Notes under the pieces: generated by a model
The model's input: only the letters and a program-made list of their open reading frames with translations
The model's database searches: none
Told to the model about the DNA's origin: nothing
Part shown: in pieces, positions 18,136-27,174 of the stretch
Layout of the letters: every line of letters starts with the position of its first letter
Numbering within the stretch: position 1 is the stretch's first letter
Assembly (NCBI GenBank): GCA_964350445.1
Contig: CAYGKA010000026.1
Location: forward strand, 1-64,000
DNA: 64,000 bases
Source of the DNA: Hwanghaeella sp964350445
Lineage (GTDB): Bacteria > Pseudomonadota > Alphaproteobacteria > UBA8366 > Aestuariispiraceae
Direction: 5' to 3'
Translations under genes and position numbers: made by a program

Positions 18136-18420
18136 TTATTTCTTGGCACCCGCCTTCTTCTTAGCCGCCGCTTTCTTAACAGCAGGTTTCTGTGCGGCAG
18201 TCTTTTTCGCAGGTGCTTTCTTCACGGGCGCTTTCTTCACGGGCGCTTTTTTCACCGCAGCCTTCTTGGCGGCGGCTTTCTTGGCAGTCGCTTTCTTGGC
18301 CACTGCCTTCTTCACGGGCGCTTCTTTCGCATCCGCCTTCTTCGCCGCCGATTTCTTCATCGACAGTTTGACGGGCGCCGACTTTACGGTCGCCGATTTG
18401 GAAGCCGTGCGCTGCCCCGG
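18136..18420 (-). repeat. 15-base tandem repeat encoding the SucA lysine/alanine tail
   Basis: Imperfect 15-base units (plus-strand form close to CTTTCTTCACGGGCG) repeat through the region and encode pentapeptides such as VKKAP and AKKAA. Identical neighbouring units around 18210-18250 suggest expansion by slippage or unequal exchange. The reading frame is kept throughout and ends at the sucA stop. Confidence 0.9.
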
Positions 18421-21342
18421 GATCGTCAACGCTTCATCGAGGAAACGCTTGAGTTCGGCCACATGGTCTCTCATCCGTCCGGCGGCCGGCGATGCTGCCT
18501 CGGGCCGCCCGACATATTGGGGCCGCGTCGATACATTGTTACCCACCGTGATGAGTACTTTCTCCAGGCGCCGGTCGACGAAGAACCACGAGCCGGCATT
18601 TTGCGGCTCTTCCTGGCACCAGACGATTTCAGCGTTCTGGAACCGGCTCAACTCAACTTCCAGGGCCTTTTCCGGCCAGGGGTAGAGTTGCTCCACGCGC
18701 AGCAAGTAGATGTCGTCGATCCCGCGTGCATCGCGTTCTTCCAGCAGGTCGAAATAAACCTTGCCGGAACACAGCACGACACGGCGTATGTCGCTGTCCT
18801 TCACCAGGCGCTTTTCCCACTGGGCGTCATCCCACAATAGCCGGTGGAAGGTAGAGCCTTGGGCCATTTCATCCAGCGTCGAAATGCAGCGCTTGTGGCG
18901 CAGCAAGGATTTCGGCGACATCAGGATCAAAGGTTTGCGGAAATTCCGCCGAACCTGCCGGCGCAGCGCATGGAAGAAGTTCGACGGGCTGGTGATGTTG
19001 CAGACCTGAAGATTGTCTTCCGCGCAAAGCTGCAGATAGCGCTCCAGACGGGCGCTGGAATGTTCCGGCCCCTGGCCTTCGTAACCGTGCGGCAGCATCA
19101 TGACCAAGCCGCACATGCGCAGCCATTTCGATTCACCCGACGCGATGAACTGGTCGATGATGACCTGCGCGCCATTGGCGAAGTCGCCGAACTGGGCTTC
19201 CCACAGGACCAGCGAATGCGGTTCCGCACTGGCGTAGCCGTACTCGTAACCCAACAGACCGAACTCGCTAAGCGGGCTGTCGATCACCTCGAACGGCGCC
19301 TGTCCCATACGAATATTGTTGAGCGGGACGTATTCCTCCTCCGACTTCTGGTCGATCAGCACCGAATGGCGATGGGAGAAGGTGCCGCGCTCGGAATCCT
19401 CCCCGGAAAGACGGATCGACGTCGACTCGCACAGCAAGGTTCCGAAGGCCAGCGCCTCGGCGGTGCCCCAATCGATATCCTTGCCCGTCTCGATCATCTT
19501 CCGCTTCTGTTCAAGCTGGCGTTTGATCTTGGAATTCAGGTTGAAGTTCTGGGGCACGGCTGAAATCGCGTAGCCCACTTCCCTCAACAGATCGATATCC
19601 ACCCCTGTCTCGCCGCGGCGCGCTTCGCCGGCCGCGATGCCAAGGCCGGCCCATTTCCCTTCCAGCCAATCCGCCTTGTTGGCCTTGAACGAATGGCGGG
19701 CTTCGAACTGAGCATCCAGATGGCTGGTGAACTCCTGCACGATCTTGAAGCCTTCGCCTTCCGGAAGCGTGCCATCCGACTCAAGTTGGTCGGCATAGAT
19801 CTGACGGGTGCGCGGATGCTCGCCGATCTTGGTGTACATCAACGGCTGGGTGAACATCGGCTCGTCGCCTTCGTTGTGCCCATGCCGGCGGTAGCACCAC
19901 ATGTCGACGACAACGTCCTTCTTGAAGCGCTGGCGGTATTCGATCGCGATGCGCGCGACGTGGACGCACGCTTCCGGGTCATCCCCGTTGACGTGGAAGA
20001 CCGGCGCATCGACCAATTTTGCCATATCGGAGCAATAGGGCGAGGAGCGCGACTTGCTGGGCGCCGTCGTGAAGCCGATCTGGTTGTTGATGGCGATATG
20101 GATGGTGCCGCCCGTCCGGTAACCGTCCAACTGGCTGAGCAGGAACGTTTCCGCAACGATGCCCTGGCCGATGAAGGCGGCGTCGCCGTGCAGCAGGATG
20201 CCCATGACCTTCTCGCGGTCTTCGTCGCCACGCTGGCGCTGCTTCGCGCGCACCTTGCCCAGGACGACGGTGTTCACCGCCTCCAGATGGCTCGGATTGG
20301 CGGTCAGTGACAGGTGGACGACCCGGCCGTCGAACTCGCGGTCGGCGGATGTCCCCAGATGGTACTTCACGTCGCCGGAGCCTTGAACGTCTTCGGGGCT
20401 GGTATTGATGCCTTCGAATTCGGCGAAAATTGCCTGATACGGCTTGCGCATGATGTTCGCCAGAACGTTCAAACGGCCGCGATGGGCCATGCCCAGCACC
20501 GCTTCCTGAAGGCCCAGCTGCGCGCCGCGCTTGAAAATCTGCTCCAGCATCGGGACCAGGGATTCGCCGCCATCCAGGCCGAAGCGCTTGGTGCCGCGAT
20601 ACTTTTTGTCCAGATAGGTCTCGAAAATATCGGCTTGGGTGAGCCGTTCCAGGATCGTCCGCTTGCCGAGGTCGGTGAACTCCGTCCGGTTGCGGATACC
20701 TTCGATCCGTTCCTGAATCCACGACTTCTCTTCCGGGTTCTGGATGTGCTGGAATTCGACGCCGATGGAGCCGCAATAGGTCTCCTGGCAGATCCGCGCG
20801 ATCTCCCGCATCGAAGCGGATTCCAGACCAAGATAGTAGTTGATGAAGATCGGCCGATCCATATCCCGGTCTTCGAACCCATATGTCTTGGGGTCGAGTT
20901 CCGGCTGATAGGCCGGTTCGTGCAGGTGCAGCGGATCGAGATTCGCGACCGCGTGGCCGCGCATGCGATAGGCGCGGATGATCATCAGGGCGCGGATGGA
21001 GTCGAGCGTGGCCTGACGGATTTCCGATGCGCTGGCCCCCGGGGTGCCGGCCCGTGCCAGACGGCGGAGAATTTCGTCGTATGACGTGCCCTCGTCCGTC
21101 TGTTCGGCAAAGCTTTCCGTCTGGTCGTCGCTATGCGGTCCGATAACCGTCGTGGCGCGCTGCGCCCAGCTCGGCCCGCGATAGCCTTTCAGGAAGTTGA
21201 GGTCGCCGTCCTCCAACCCGGAAAAGAACTCGGCCCACTGCCGATCGACCGAGGCCGGATCGTTCAGGAACTTTTGGTACAGTTCCGCCACGTAGGTTTC
21301 GTTGGCTTGAAAAAGCGGCGTCGTGTTCCCGGCATAGGTCAT
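18136..21342 (-). CDS. sucA: 2-oxoglutarate dehydrogenase E1 with a histone H1-like lysine/alanine tail
   Basis: 1068 residues from the ATG at 21342 (GGGAGA ribosome site). Thiamine-diphosphate enzyme that decarboxylates 2-oxoglutarate in the TCA cycle. The N-terminal NPLFQANETYVAELYQ-type segment, the thiamine-binding HRRHGHNEGDEP-like region and the C-terminal transketolase domain ending RDHVAELKRFLDEALTI are canonical. The normal E1 ends there, near residue 974. A further 94 residues follow, of which 32 are lysine, in AKKA[APTV] pentads. The tail is in frame and continuous with the core, so it is part of the protein unless processed. It should leave the complex as a long, basic, disordered arm. 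Such a tail is not usual for SucA. Confidence 0.96.
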   Translation of the reverse strand: MTYAGNTTPLFQANETYVAELYQKFLNDPASVDRQWAEFFSGLEDGDLNFLKGYRGPSWAQRATTVIGPHSDDQTESFAEQTDEGTSYDEILRRLARAGTPGASASEIRQATLDSIRALMIIRAYRMRGHAVANLDPLHLHEPAYQPELDPKTYGFEDRDMDRPIFINYYLGLESASMREIARICQETYCGSIGVEFQHIQNPEEKSWIQERIEGIRNRTEFTDLGKRTILERLTQADIFETYLDKKYRGTKRFGLDGGESLVPMLEQIFKRGAQLGLQEAVLGMAHRGRLNVLANIMRKPYQAIFAEFEGINTSPEDVQGSGDVKYHLGTSADREFDGRVVHLSLTANPSHLEAVNTVVLGKVRAKQRQRGDEDREKVMGILLHGDAAFIGQGIVAETFLLSQLDGYRTGGTIHIAINNQIGFTTAPSKSRSSPYCSDMAKLVDAPVFHVNGDDPEACVHVARIAIEYRQRFKKDVVVDMWCYRRHGHNEGDEPMFTQPLMYTKIGEHPRTRQIYADQLESDGTLPEGEGFKIVQEFTSHLDAQFEARHSFKANKADWLEGKWAGLGIAAGEARRGETGVDIDLLREVGYAISAVPQNFNLNSKIKRQLEQKRKMIETGKDIDWGTAEALAFGTLLCESTSIRLSGEDSERGTFSHRHSVLIDQKSEEEYVPLNNIRMGQAPFEVIDSPLSEFGLLGYEYGYASAEPHSLVLWEAQFGDFANGAQVIIDQFIASGESKWLRMCGLVMMLPHGYEGQGPEHSSARLERYLQLCAEDNLQVCNITSPSNFFHALRRQVRRNFRKPLILMSPKSLLRHKRCISTLDEMAQGSTFHRLLWDDAQWEKRLVKDSDIRRVVLCSGKVYFDLLEERDARGIDDIYLLRVEQLYPWPEKALEVELSRFQNAEIVWCQEEPQNAGSWFFVDRRLEKVLITVGNNVSTRPQYVGRPEAASPAAGRMRDHVAELKRFLDEALTIPGQRTASKSATVKSAPVKLSMKKSAAKKADAKEAPVKKAVAKKATAKKAAAKKAAVKKAPVKKAPVKKAPAKKTAAQKPAVKKAAAKKKAGAKK

Positions 21343-21590
21343 CACGCATCTCCCTTTTCGGTCGGCTGCCACGGGACCCGCCTGGTCCCTGCGGAAGCCG
21401 TCGGATCGTCTGCGGAGGTCTTCCGGGCAAGAACCGCCCTGTCCGCATTACTTTTCCGACTATTGTTCATCGCAGCGTAGCACGAAGATTCAAGCATGTA
21501 TGTCCTGGGGTAAGGTCACAGAAACGATACTGATTCTCAAGGTGCCATGATACCGACCAAACTCTTTTCGAATCCAGGTCTAAAGAAGCA

Positions 21591-21612
21591 GCGCCGGGGA
21601 TTACCCCGGCGC
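21591..21612 (-). terminator. Intrinsic-terminator-like hairpin after sucD
   Basis: GCGCCGGGG and CCCCGGCGC form a perfect 9-base stem with a four-base loop, 11 bases past the sucD stop. On the minus strand it is followed by a T-rich stretch (TGCTTCTTTAG). It would separate sucCD from sucAB transcription, at least in part. Confidence 0.75.
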
Positions 21613-21622
21613 CGTTCCTGCA

Positions 21623-22498
21623 TCAACCCTTCATAACCTCCAGCATCGTCGTGCCAAGAGCCGATGGGCTCTCCGACACCCGGATGCCGGCGCTGCTCAT
21701 CGCCTCCATCTTCGAACCGGCCGTGCCTTGACCGCCGGAGATGATGGCGCCGGCATGCCCCATACGCTTGCCTTCGGGTGCCGTACGGCCGGCGATGAAG
21801 CCGACCATCGGCTTTTTCACTTTCGAGGATTTGACGAACTCTGCCGCCTCTTCCTCGGCGGTGCCGCCGATTTCCCCGATCATGATGATGCCGTGGGTGT
21901 CATCGTCCGCCAGGAACATTTCCAGGCAATCGATGAAGTTCGTGCCGTTGACCGGGTCGCCGCCAATCCCGATGCAGGTGGTCTGGCCCAGGCCGACCGC
22001 CGTCGTCTGCGCGACCGCTTCGTAGGTGAGCGTCCCGGAACGGGAAACGACGCCGATCTTGCCGGCCCGGTGAATATGGCCGGGCATGATCCCGATCTTG
22101 CACTGTTCCGGCGTGATGACGCCCGGGCAGTTCGGCCCGATGAGGCGCGTCTTCGACCCGTTGAGGGCACGCCTTACCTTCACCATGTCCATCACCGGAA
22201 TGCCTTCCGTGATACACACCGCCAATTCGATCCCGGCATCGATCGCTTCCAGGATCGCGTCGGCCGCGAAGGGTGGCGGGACATAGATCACGGACGCATT
22301 CGCGCCGGTCACATGCTTGGCTTCCGCCACGGTGTTGAAGACCGGCAGATCGAGATGCGTGCCGCCGCCCTTGCCCGGCGTGACACCGCCGACCATTTGC
22401 GTGCCGTAGGCAATCGCCTGCTCAGAATGGAAAGTGCCCTGCGCGCCGGTGAAGCCCTGGCAGATGACTTTCGTGTCCTTGTTAACCAGAACGGCCAT
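21623..22498 (-). CDS. sucD: Succinyl-CoA ligase (ADP/GDP-forming) subunit alpha
   Basis: 291 residues. Forms succinate and ATP/GTP from succinyl-CoA together with SucC. CoA-binding Rossmann segment CQGFTGAQGTFHSEQAI at the N-terminus; the phosphohistidine lies in GHAGAI near residue 250. Its ATG shares one base with the sucC stop (TGATG), indicating coupled translation. No C-terminal extension; the protein ends MLEVMKG. Confidence 0.97.
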   Translation of the reverse strand: MAVLVNKDTKVICQGFTGAQGTFHSEQAIAYGTQMVGGVTPGKGGGTHLDLPVFNTVAEAKHVTGANASVIYVPPPFAADAILEAIDAGIELAVCITEGIPVMDMVKVRRALNGSKTRLIGPNCPGVITPEQCKIGIMPGHIHRAGKIGVVSRSGTLTYEAVAQTTAVGLGQTTCIGIGGDPVNGTNFIDCLEMFLADDDTHGIIMIGEIGGTAEEEAAEFVKSSKVKKPMVGFIAGRTAPEGKRMGHAGAIISGGQGTAGSKMEAMSSAGIRVSESPSALGTTMLEVMKG

Positions 22499-23694
22499 CA
22501 GTTCGCCTCCTTCACAGCAGCCACGACCTTTTCGGCCGCGTCTTCCAGATTGTCCGCAGAGATGATCGGCAGGCCCGATTCCGCCATGATCTTCTTGCCT
22601 TGCTCCACATTGGTGCCTTCCAGCCGCACCACCAGGGGCACGTGCAGGTTCACCTCGCGGGATGCGGCAACAACCCCTTCGGCAATGACGTCGCAGCGCA
22701 TGATGCCGCCGAAGATGTTGACCAGGATGCCTTCGACATTCGGATCGCTGAGGATGATCTTGAAGGCCTTGGTCACGCGTTCCTTGGTGGCGCCGCCGCC
22801 GACATCCAGGAAGTTCGCGGGATCGCCGCCCTTCAATTTGATGATGTCCATCGTCGCCATGGCGAGGCCGGCACCGTTGACCATGCAGCCGATCGACCCG
22901 TCGAGCTTGATGTAGTTCAGCTCGTGCTTGGTCGCTTCCAGCTCCATCGGGTCTTCTTCGGTCTCGTCCCGCATGCCGGCGATGTCCTTGTGACGGAACA
23001 GCGCGTTGTCGTCGAAGTTCATCTTCGCATCGAGTGCGATGACGTCGCCCGCGCCGGTTACGACCAGCGGGTTGATTTCGACCATGCTGGCATCCAGCTG
23101 CGTGAACGCATTGTACATCTGCGTCAGGAACTGGGTGCAGCTTTTCACCTGGCCGCCTTCCAGACCGAGCGCGAAGGCAATGCGCCGGCAATGGAAGCCG
23201 GAGATGCCCGTCGCCGGATCGACCGCGACGCGGATGATCTTCTCGGGATGCGCCTCGGCAACTTCCTCGATCTCCATGCCGCCTTCGGTCGACGCCATGA
23301 TGGTGACGCGGCTTGTGGCGCGGTCCAGCAGCAGGGAGAGGTAAAGCTCCCGCGCGATGTCGCAACCGTCTTCGATATAGAGACGATTCACTTCTTTCCC
23401 GTTCGGGCCGGTCTGCTTGGTGACCAGCGTCGCGCCGAGCATGGCTTTCGCGTTCTCGCGCACGTCCTCGACGGACTTGCTGACGCGAACGCCGCCCTTG
23501 TCGGGATCGCCGCCCTTGAACCGGCCGGCTCCGCGGCCGCCGGCGTGGATTTGGGATTTGACGACCCAGATTGGACCGCCAATTTCGTTAGCCGCCTGTA
23601 CCGCTTCGTCGACGGTGTAGGCCACCTGCCCCTCGGGCACGGCAACGCCGAACTTCCGCAGAAGTTCTTTGGCCTGATATTCGTGGATGTTCAT
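22498..23694 (-). CDS. sucC: Succinyl-CoA ligase subunit beta
   Basis: 398 residues from the ATG at 23694 (MNIHEYQAKELLRKFG, the canonical start). ATP-grasp subunit; GGRGAG-type nucleotide loop near residue 50 and the C-terminal GGIMRCDVIAEG segment are present. A same-strand frame runs on further upstream but has no family character. Operon with sucD. The next gene upstream on the strand is the GT41 protein, 277 bases away. Confidence 0.97.
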   Translation of the reverse strand: MNIHEYQAKELLRKFGVAVPEGQVAYTVDEAVQAANEIGGPIWVVKSQIHAGGRGAGRFKGGDPDKGGVRVSKSVEDVRENAKAMLGATLVTKQTGPNGKEVNRLYIEDGCDIARELYLSLLLDRATSRVTIMASTEGGMEIEEVAEAHPEKIIRVAVDPATGISGFHCRRIAFALGLEGGQVKSCTQFLTQMYNAFTQLDASMVEINPLVVTGAGDVIALDAKMNFDDNALFRHKDIAGMRDETEEDPMELEATKHELNYIKLDGSIGCMVNGAGLAMATMDIIKLKGGDPANFLDVGGGATKERVTKAFKIILSDPNVEGILVNIFGGIMRCDVIAEGVVAASREVNLHVPLVVRLEGTNVEQGKKIMAESGLPIISADNLEDAAEKVVAAVKEAN

Positions 23695-23971
23695 GTCGCT
23701 TAAGACTTCCCCGTGGCTATGATCACGCCCAAACCCCTTCCGGTCGGACTTGGTGCCGGAACGGCACCAGATCCCTGTCCCGAAAGGGACCGGCAAGCAG
23801 ACGTCAAGATTTTGGAACAGCCCCCTGGACCATGCCGTCGGGCCTCGCCTCTCCGCCTACCATTCGCGGCGTCCGCACACCATCGAGTACAATGGATTTT
23901 CGGGGCCCCGCTGAGCCGGCGTAATTTAGCAACCTTTCAACTCAGTGCAACCGGATCGACCATAATAATCC

Positions 23972-25738
23972 CTAGGCGCCGCACCAATAATGCCACATAT
24001 CGCGATAGGTTCTTTCAATGGTTCGGGCGAAGCGGGACGAATCGAGAAGCGGCGAGGCGCGCAAACGGCTTCGCAAACCGGCCGCAAAGGCGCCGCATCG
24101 CCGCTGATCTCCGGCAAGCGCCGCCGCGGCTTCCCGATAGGCATTCCGGTCCTCCGCGATAAGGTCACCCAGGCCCAGATGGGTCAGTATCGACGCTCCC
24201 ACACGAGCCGCGTGCCGGTCGCCGCGCAGCGCTATGACCGGCGTTCCCATCCACAGGGCGTCGAAAGTGGTCGTCGTTCCGTTATAGGGAAAGGTGTCGA
24301 GCGCAATGTCGATTTCGTTATAGGCGGCGAAATGGTCGGCCAGACCCGGCACCGTTCCGCGCAGCCGGACCCGCCCGGGATCGACCCCGCGCGCCTTGAA
24401 GGCGTCCGCACAGCGTGTTCGCGTCCCCGGGTCGTTCAGCGACCGCGCCTTGAGCATGAGCACGGACGATGGGCAGCGTTTGAGGATATCGGCCCAACAA
24501 TCCAGCACCGCTTCGTTCACCTTGGCGAAATTGTTGAAGGATCCGAACACGACGGGCCGGCCATCGAGCGGCGGCTTGTCGACCCTCACGTCCACCGGCG
24601 GGCTATAGCACAGGAACCCACCGGGCAGACGCAGCAACCGTTCCGGACCGGTTTCATCCACCCTTTCGGCCGCCGGGTCGGCGACCGCATCGGTCAATCG
24701 GTAATCCATTGTGGTGATGCCGGTGATGCCGGGATAGCCGAGCCAGGTCATTTGGACCGGCGCCGCGCGGCGGGCAAAGACCGGCAGGCGGTTGCCGGAT
24801 GTATGCCCGGCCAGGTCCACAAGTATGTCGATCCCGTCGGCGACGATCCGCCCGGCCAAAGTGTCGTCATCCATGTCGAAAGCGTCGACCCAACGGTCGG
24901 CGTGCTCGCGAATACGGCCCGTCATGGCATCCGGCCGCGCCACCGCCGAATAGCAACTGATTTCTACGCGGGTCCTGTCATGGGCTTCCAACAGAGGCAT
25001 GAAAAAGCGCGCGACCGGGTGCTCGCGGAAGTCGGGCGAGACATAGCCGACGAGAAGCGGCCGGTCCTTTTCTCTGCTATTTGCAAAATCACCGGATTGC
25101 ATCGACACGCCCGCATGTTCAGCCCAAACAGTGTCGCCCCAAGAGCGATGAGCCGCATGGACATCATCCGTTGTGAGGCGCTCATTGTAATGCATCGACA
25201 TCAGCCGGTTGTGCTGGCCCTTCCGAAAATCAGGTCGCAAGGTCATCACATGGTCATGGTGGCGTAGCGCTTCGTCGTGCAAGCCCTGGCTTTGCCGAAG
25301 CACACCGAGGTTGGTTTCCACCTCCACCAGGTCCGGGTCCGCGGCAAGCGCCCTCTCATAGGCCTCGGCGGCTTCCTCCAGCAATCCCAAGCCTGCGAGA
25401 AGATTGCCCATATTGGTCCAGGCCGGTGCGAAACCCGGCCGCAGCTTAACCGCGTCACGGTAGCAGGCGAGCGCCTCATCAGCCGCAGCCGGCGCCAACA
25501 GAGCCCCCAGGGAATAGGCAATTTCCGGATCGGCCGGATCGGCGTCGCGCGCCTTGCGCAAACAATCGACGGCGACATCGGCACGTCCGGCGGCATTCGC
25601 GCATAACGCCATGAGATACAAGCCGCCGGGATGATCCGGCCGATCACGCAGGAAACGGTTCAGGGCGGCAACCGCCGCAGGACCGTCGCCACGCGCCAGC
25701 GCGTTCTTCGCCAATTCAAGATCATCGTCGTATTGCAC
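23972..25738 (-). CDS. TPR-containing GT41 glycosyltransferase (O-GlcNAc transferase / SPINDLY-like)
   Basis: 588 residues, GTG start. Residues about 1-170 contain tetratricopeptide repeats (EEAAEAYERALAADPDLVEVETNLG is a typical unit). Residues about 215-580 match the OGT catalytic region: GYVSPDFREHPVARFF with the conserved His, APVQMTWLGYPGITG, FGSFNNFAKV with the UDP-contacting Lys, and PYNGTTTTFDALWMGTPV. Bacterial relatives modify proteins (flagellins, adhesins) or are uncharacterised. Donor sugar and target are unknown here. Located between mdh and sucC, where core TCA gene clusters normally have nothing. Separated from mdh by a terminator. Confidence 0.88.
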   Translation of the reverse strand: MQYDDDLELAKNALARGDGPAAVAALNRFLRDRPDHPGGLYLMALCANAAGRADVAVDCLRKARDADPADPEIAYSLGALLAPAAADEALACYRDAVKLRPGFAPAWTNMGNLLAGLGLLEEAAEAYERALAADPDLVEVETNLGVLRQSQGLHDEALRHHDHVMTLRPDFRKGQHNRLMSMHYNERLTTDDVHAAHRSWGDTVWAEHAGVSMQSGDFANSREKDRPLLVGYVSPDFREHPVARFFMPLLEAHDRTRVEISCYSAVARPDAMTGRIREHADRWVDAFDMDDDTLAGRIVADGIDILVDLAGHTSGNRLPVFARRAAPVQMTWLGYPGITGITTMDYRLTDAVADPAAERVDETGPERLLRLPGGFLCYSPPVDVRVDKPPLDGRPVVFGSFNNFAKVNEAVLDCWADILKRCPSSVLMLKARSLNDPGTRTRCADAFKARGVDPGRVRLRGTVPGLADHFAAYNEIDIALDTFPYNGTTTTFDALWMGTPVIALRGDRHAARVGASILTHLGLGDLIAEDRNAYREAAAALAGDQRRCGAFAAGLRSRLRASPLLDSSRFARTIERTYRDMWHYWCGA

Positions 25739-25832
25739 GCACGCTCACCCGGATTGCGGTTCGGAAGGTTCGTTACCATAACTCACGGAACATTTGGCCG
25801 CAGAGACGAACAAAGAAACGTCGGCAGAGAAG

Positions 25833-25867
25833 AAAAAAGCCGCGCCCCCTTCCGGAAAGCGCGGCTT
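25833..25867 (-). terminator. Intrinsic terminator of mdh
   Basis: On the minus strand AAGCCGCGC and GCGCGGCTT form a 9-base stem, followed immediately by a run of six T. Lies about 40 bases after the mdh stop. A good rho-independent terminator, implying mdh is transcribed apart from the GT41 gene. Confidence 0.9.
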
Positions 25868-25905
25868 CAATTCCTACACCGAATAAAGGTTCGGCAAGTC
25901 CGTCC

Positions 25906-26214
25906 TTACGAAGAGGACGGCGTATTGGTCGGCGTGGTAGCCGGTGCGGCAGCAGGTGCGGCAGGTGCCAGTTTCGCCGGAGCCTTCTTAGCGCGTGCCT
26001 TTTTGGCCGAGGCCTTGCGGGCAGTCGCCTTCTTTGCCGAGGATTTCTTAGCGGCCGACTTCTTCGACGCAGCTTTCTTCGCGGGCGCCTTCTTCACGCT
26101 CGCCTTCTTCGCTGCGGCTTTCTTGGCCCCAGATTTCTTAGCAGAGGCCTTCTTTGCGGAAGACTTCTTCGCGCCGGCTTTCTTGCCTCCCGCCTTCTTG
26201 GCGGGCGCTTCCTT
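25906..26214 (-). repeat. Repeat region encoding the Mdh lysine/alanine tail
   Basis: About 300 bases of degenerate 15-base units encoding KKA/KKS pentads at the C-terminus of Mdh. Units are less alike at DNA level than those of sucA, pointing to an older or selected array rather than a fresh expansion. Confidence 0.85.
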
Positions 26215-27174
26215 ACCGGCATTCTTTTCGATGTCGGCCGCTACCTTGGTCAAGGTCTGCACAGCGTCGACGGACTTCTGCAGCATCTTCTTCTCGGCCG
26301 CGTTGAGGGCGATCTCGACGATCTTCTCAACACCGTTCGCGCCGATGATGCAGGGTACGCCCACATACATGTTGCGAACACCGTATTGGCCGTTGCAGAA
26401 AGCCGCGGCGGGTAGGAGCCGGCGCTTGTCCTTGAGGTAGGATTCCGCCATCACGATTGCCGAAGAAGCCGGTGCGTAGAAAGCGGATCCCGTCTTCAGC
26501 AGGGCGACGATTTCGGCACCGCCGTCACGGGTCCGCTGCACGATATCGGCAATGCGCTTCTTCGTGGACCAACCCATCTTCAGCAAGTCGGGCACCGGAA
26601 TGCCCGCGACCGTCGAATAGCGGATCAGCGGAACCATCGTATCGCCATGGCCGCCGAGAACGAAGGCCGTGACATCTTCGACGGAGACCTTGAACTCTTC
26701 CGCCAGGAAGTACCGGAATCGCGCGGAGTCGAGAACACCGGCCATGCCGACGACCTTGTTAGTCGGCAGACCCGATGCCTTCTGCAACACACCGACCATG
26801 ACGTCGAGCGGATTGGTGATGCAGATGACGAATGCTTTCGGCGCGTTCTTCTTGATGCCTTCACCGACGGATTTCATCACGCTGGTGTTGATGCCGATCA
26901 GATCGTCCCGGCTCATCCCCGGCTTACGGGCGACGCCCGCAGTGACGATGATGACATCGGCGCCCTTGATTGCGCTATAGTTCTTGGAGCCGGACATTGC
27001 CGCATCGAAGCCTTCGACCGGCGACGCTTCCGCCAAGTCGAGCGCCTTGCCCTGCGGAATGCCATCCATGATGTCGAACAGCACGATGTCGCCCAATTCC
27101 TTGAGACCTGCCAACAGAGCGAGTGTGCCGCCGATATTCCCAGCGCCGATAAGCGCTATCTTATTACGAGCCAT
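25906..27174 (-). CDS. mdh: Malate dehydrogenase with a histone H1-like lysine/alanine tail
   Basis: 422 residues; the family norm is about 320. NAD-dependent oxidation of malate to oxaloacetate. The core is complete: GAGNIGG Rossmann loop (10-16), substrate arginines 83, 89 and 152, Asn121, and catalytic His176 in GGHGDTM. The normal C-terminus ends near Lys321 (VAADIEKNAGK). About 100 residues follow, in pentads such as AKKSS, AKKAS, VKKAP, finishing with PAAPAAAPATTPTNTPSSS. The tail is in frame and precedes a clear terminator. AAGGAAGG precedes the ATG. The tail resembles that of SucA here but with more Ser and a Pro/Thr/Ser end, so the two probably arose separately or diverged. Confidence 0.96.
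   Translation of the reverse strand: MARNKIALIGAGNIGGTLALLAGLKELGDIVLFDIMDGIPQGKALDLAEASPVEGFDAAMSGSKNYSAIKGADVIIVTAGVARKPGMSRDDLIGINTSVMKSVGEGIKKNAPKAFVICITNPLDVMVGVLQKASGLPTNKVVGMAGVLDSARFRYFLAEEFKVSVEDVTAFVLGGHGDTMVPLIRYSTVAGIPVPDLLKMGWSTKKRIADIVQRTRDGGAEIVALLKTGSAFYAPASSAIVMAESYLKDKRRLLPAAAFCNGQYGVRNMYVGVPCIIGANGVEKIVEIALNAAEKKMLQKSVDAVQTLTKVAADIEKNAGKEAPAKKAGGKKAGAKKSSAKKASAKKSGAKKAAAKKASVKKAPAKKAASKKSAAKKSSAKKATARKASAKKARAKKAPAKLAPAAPAAAPATTPTNTPSSS

Noticed and set aside
18136..18420. The 15-base repeats as a possible CRISPR or other non-coding array
   Set aside because: Units have no spacers, keep the reading frame and encode the SucA tail.
21623..23365. A same-strand frame that would fuse 289 extra codons to the N-terminus of SucD
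   Set aside because: The extra part overlaps sucC in another frame and has no family character; SucD starts at 22498 with the canonical sequence.
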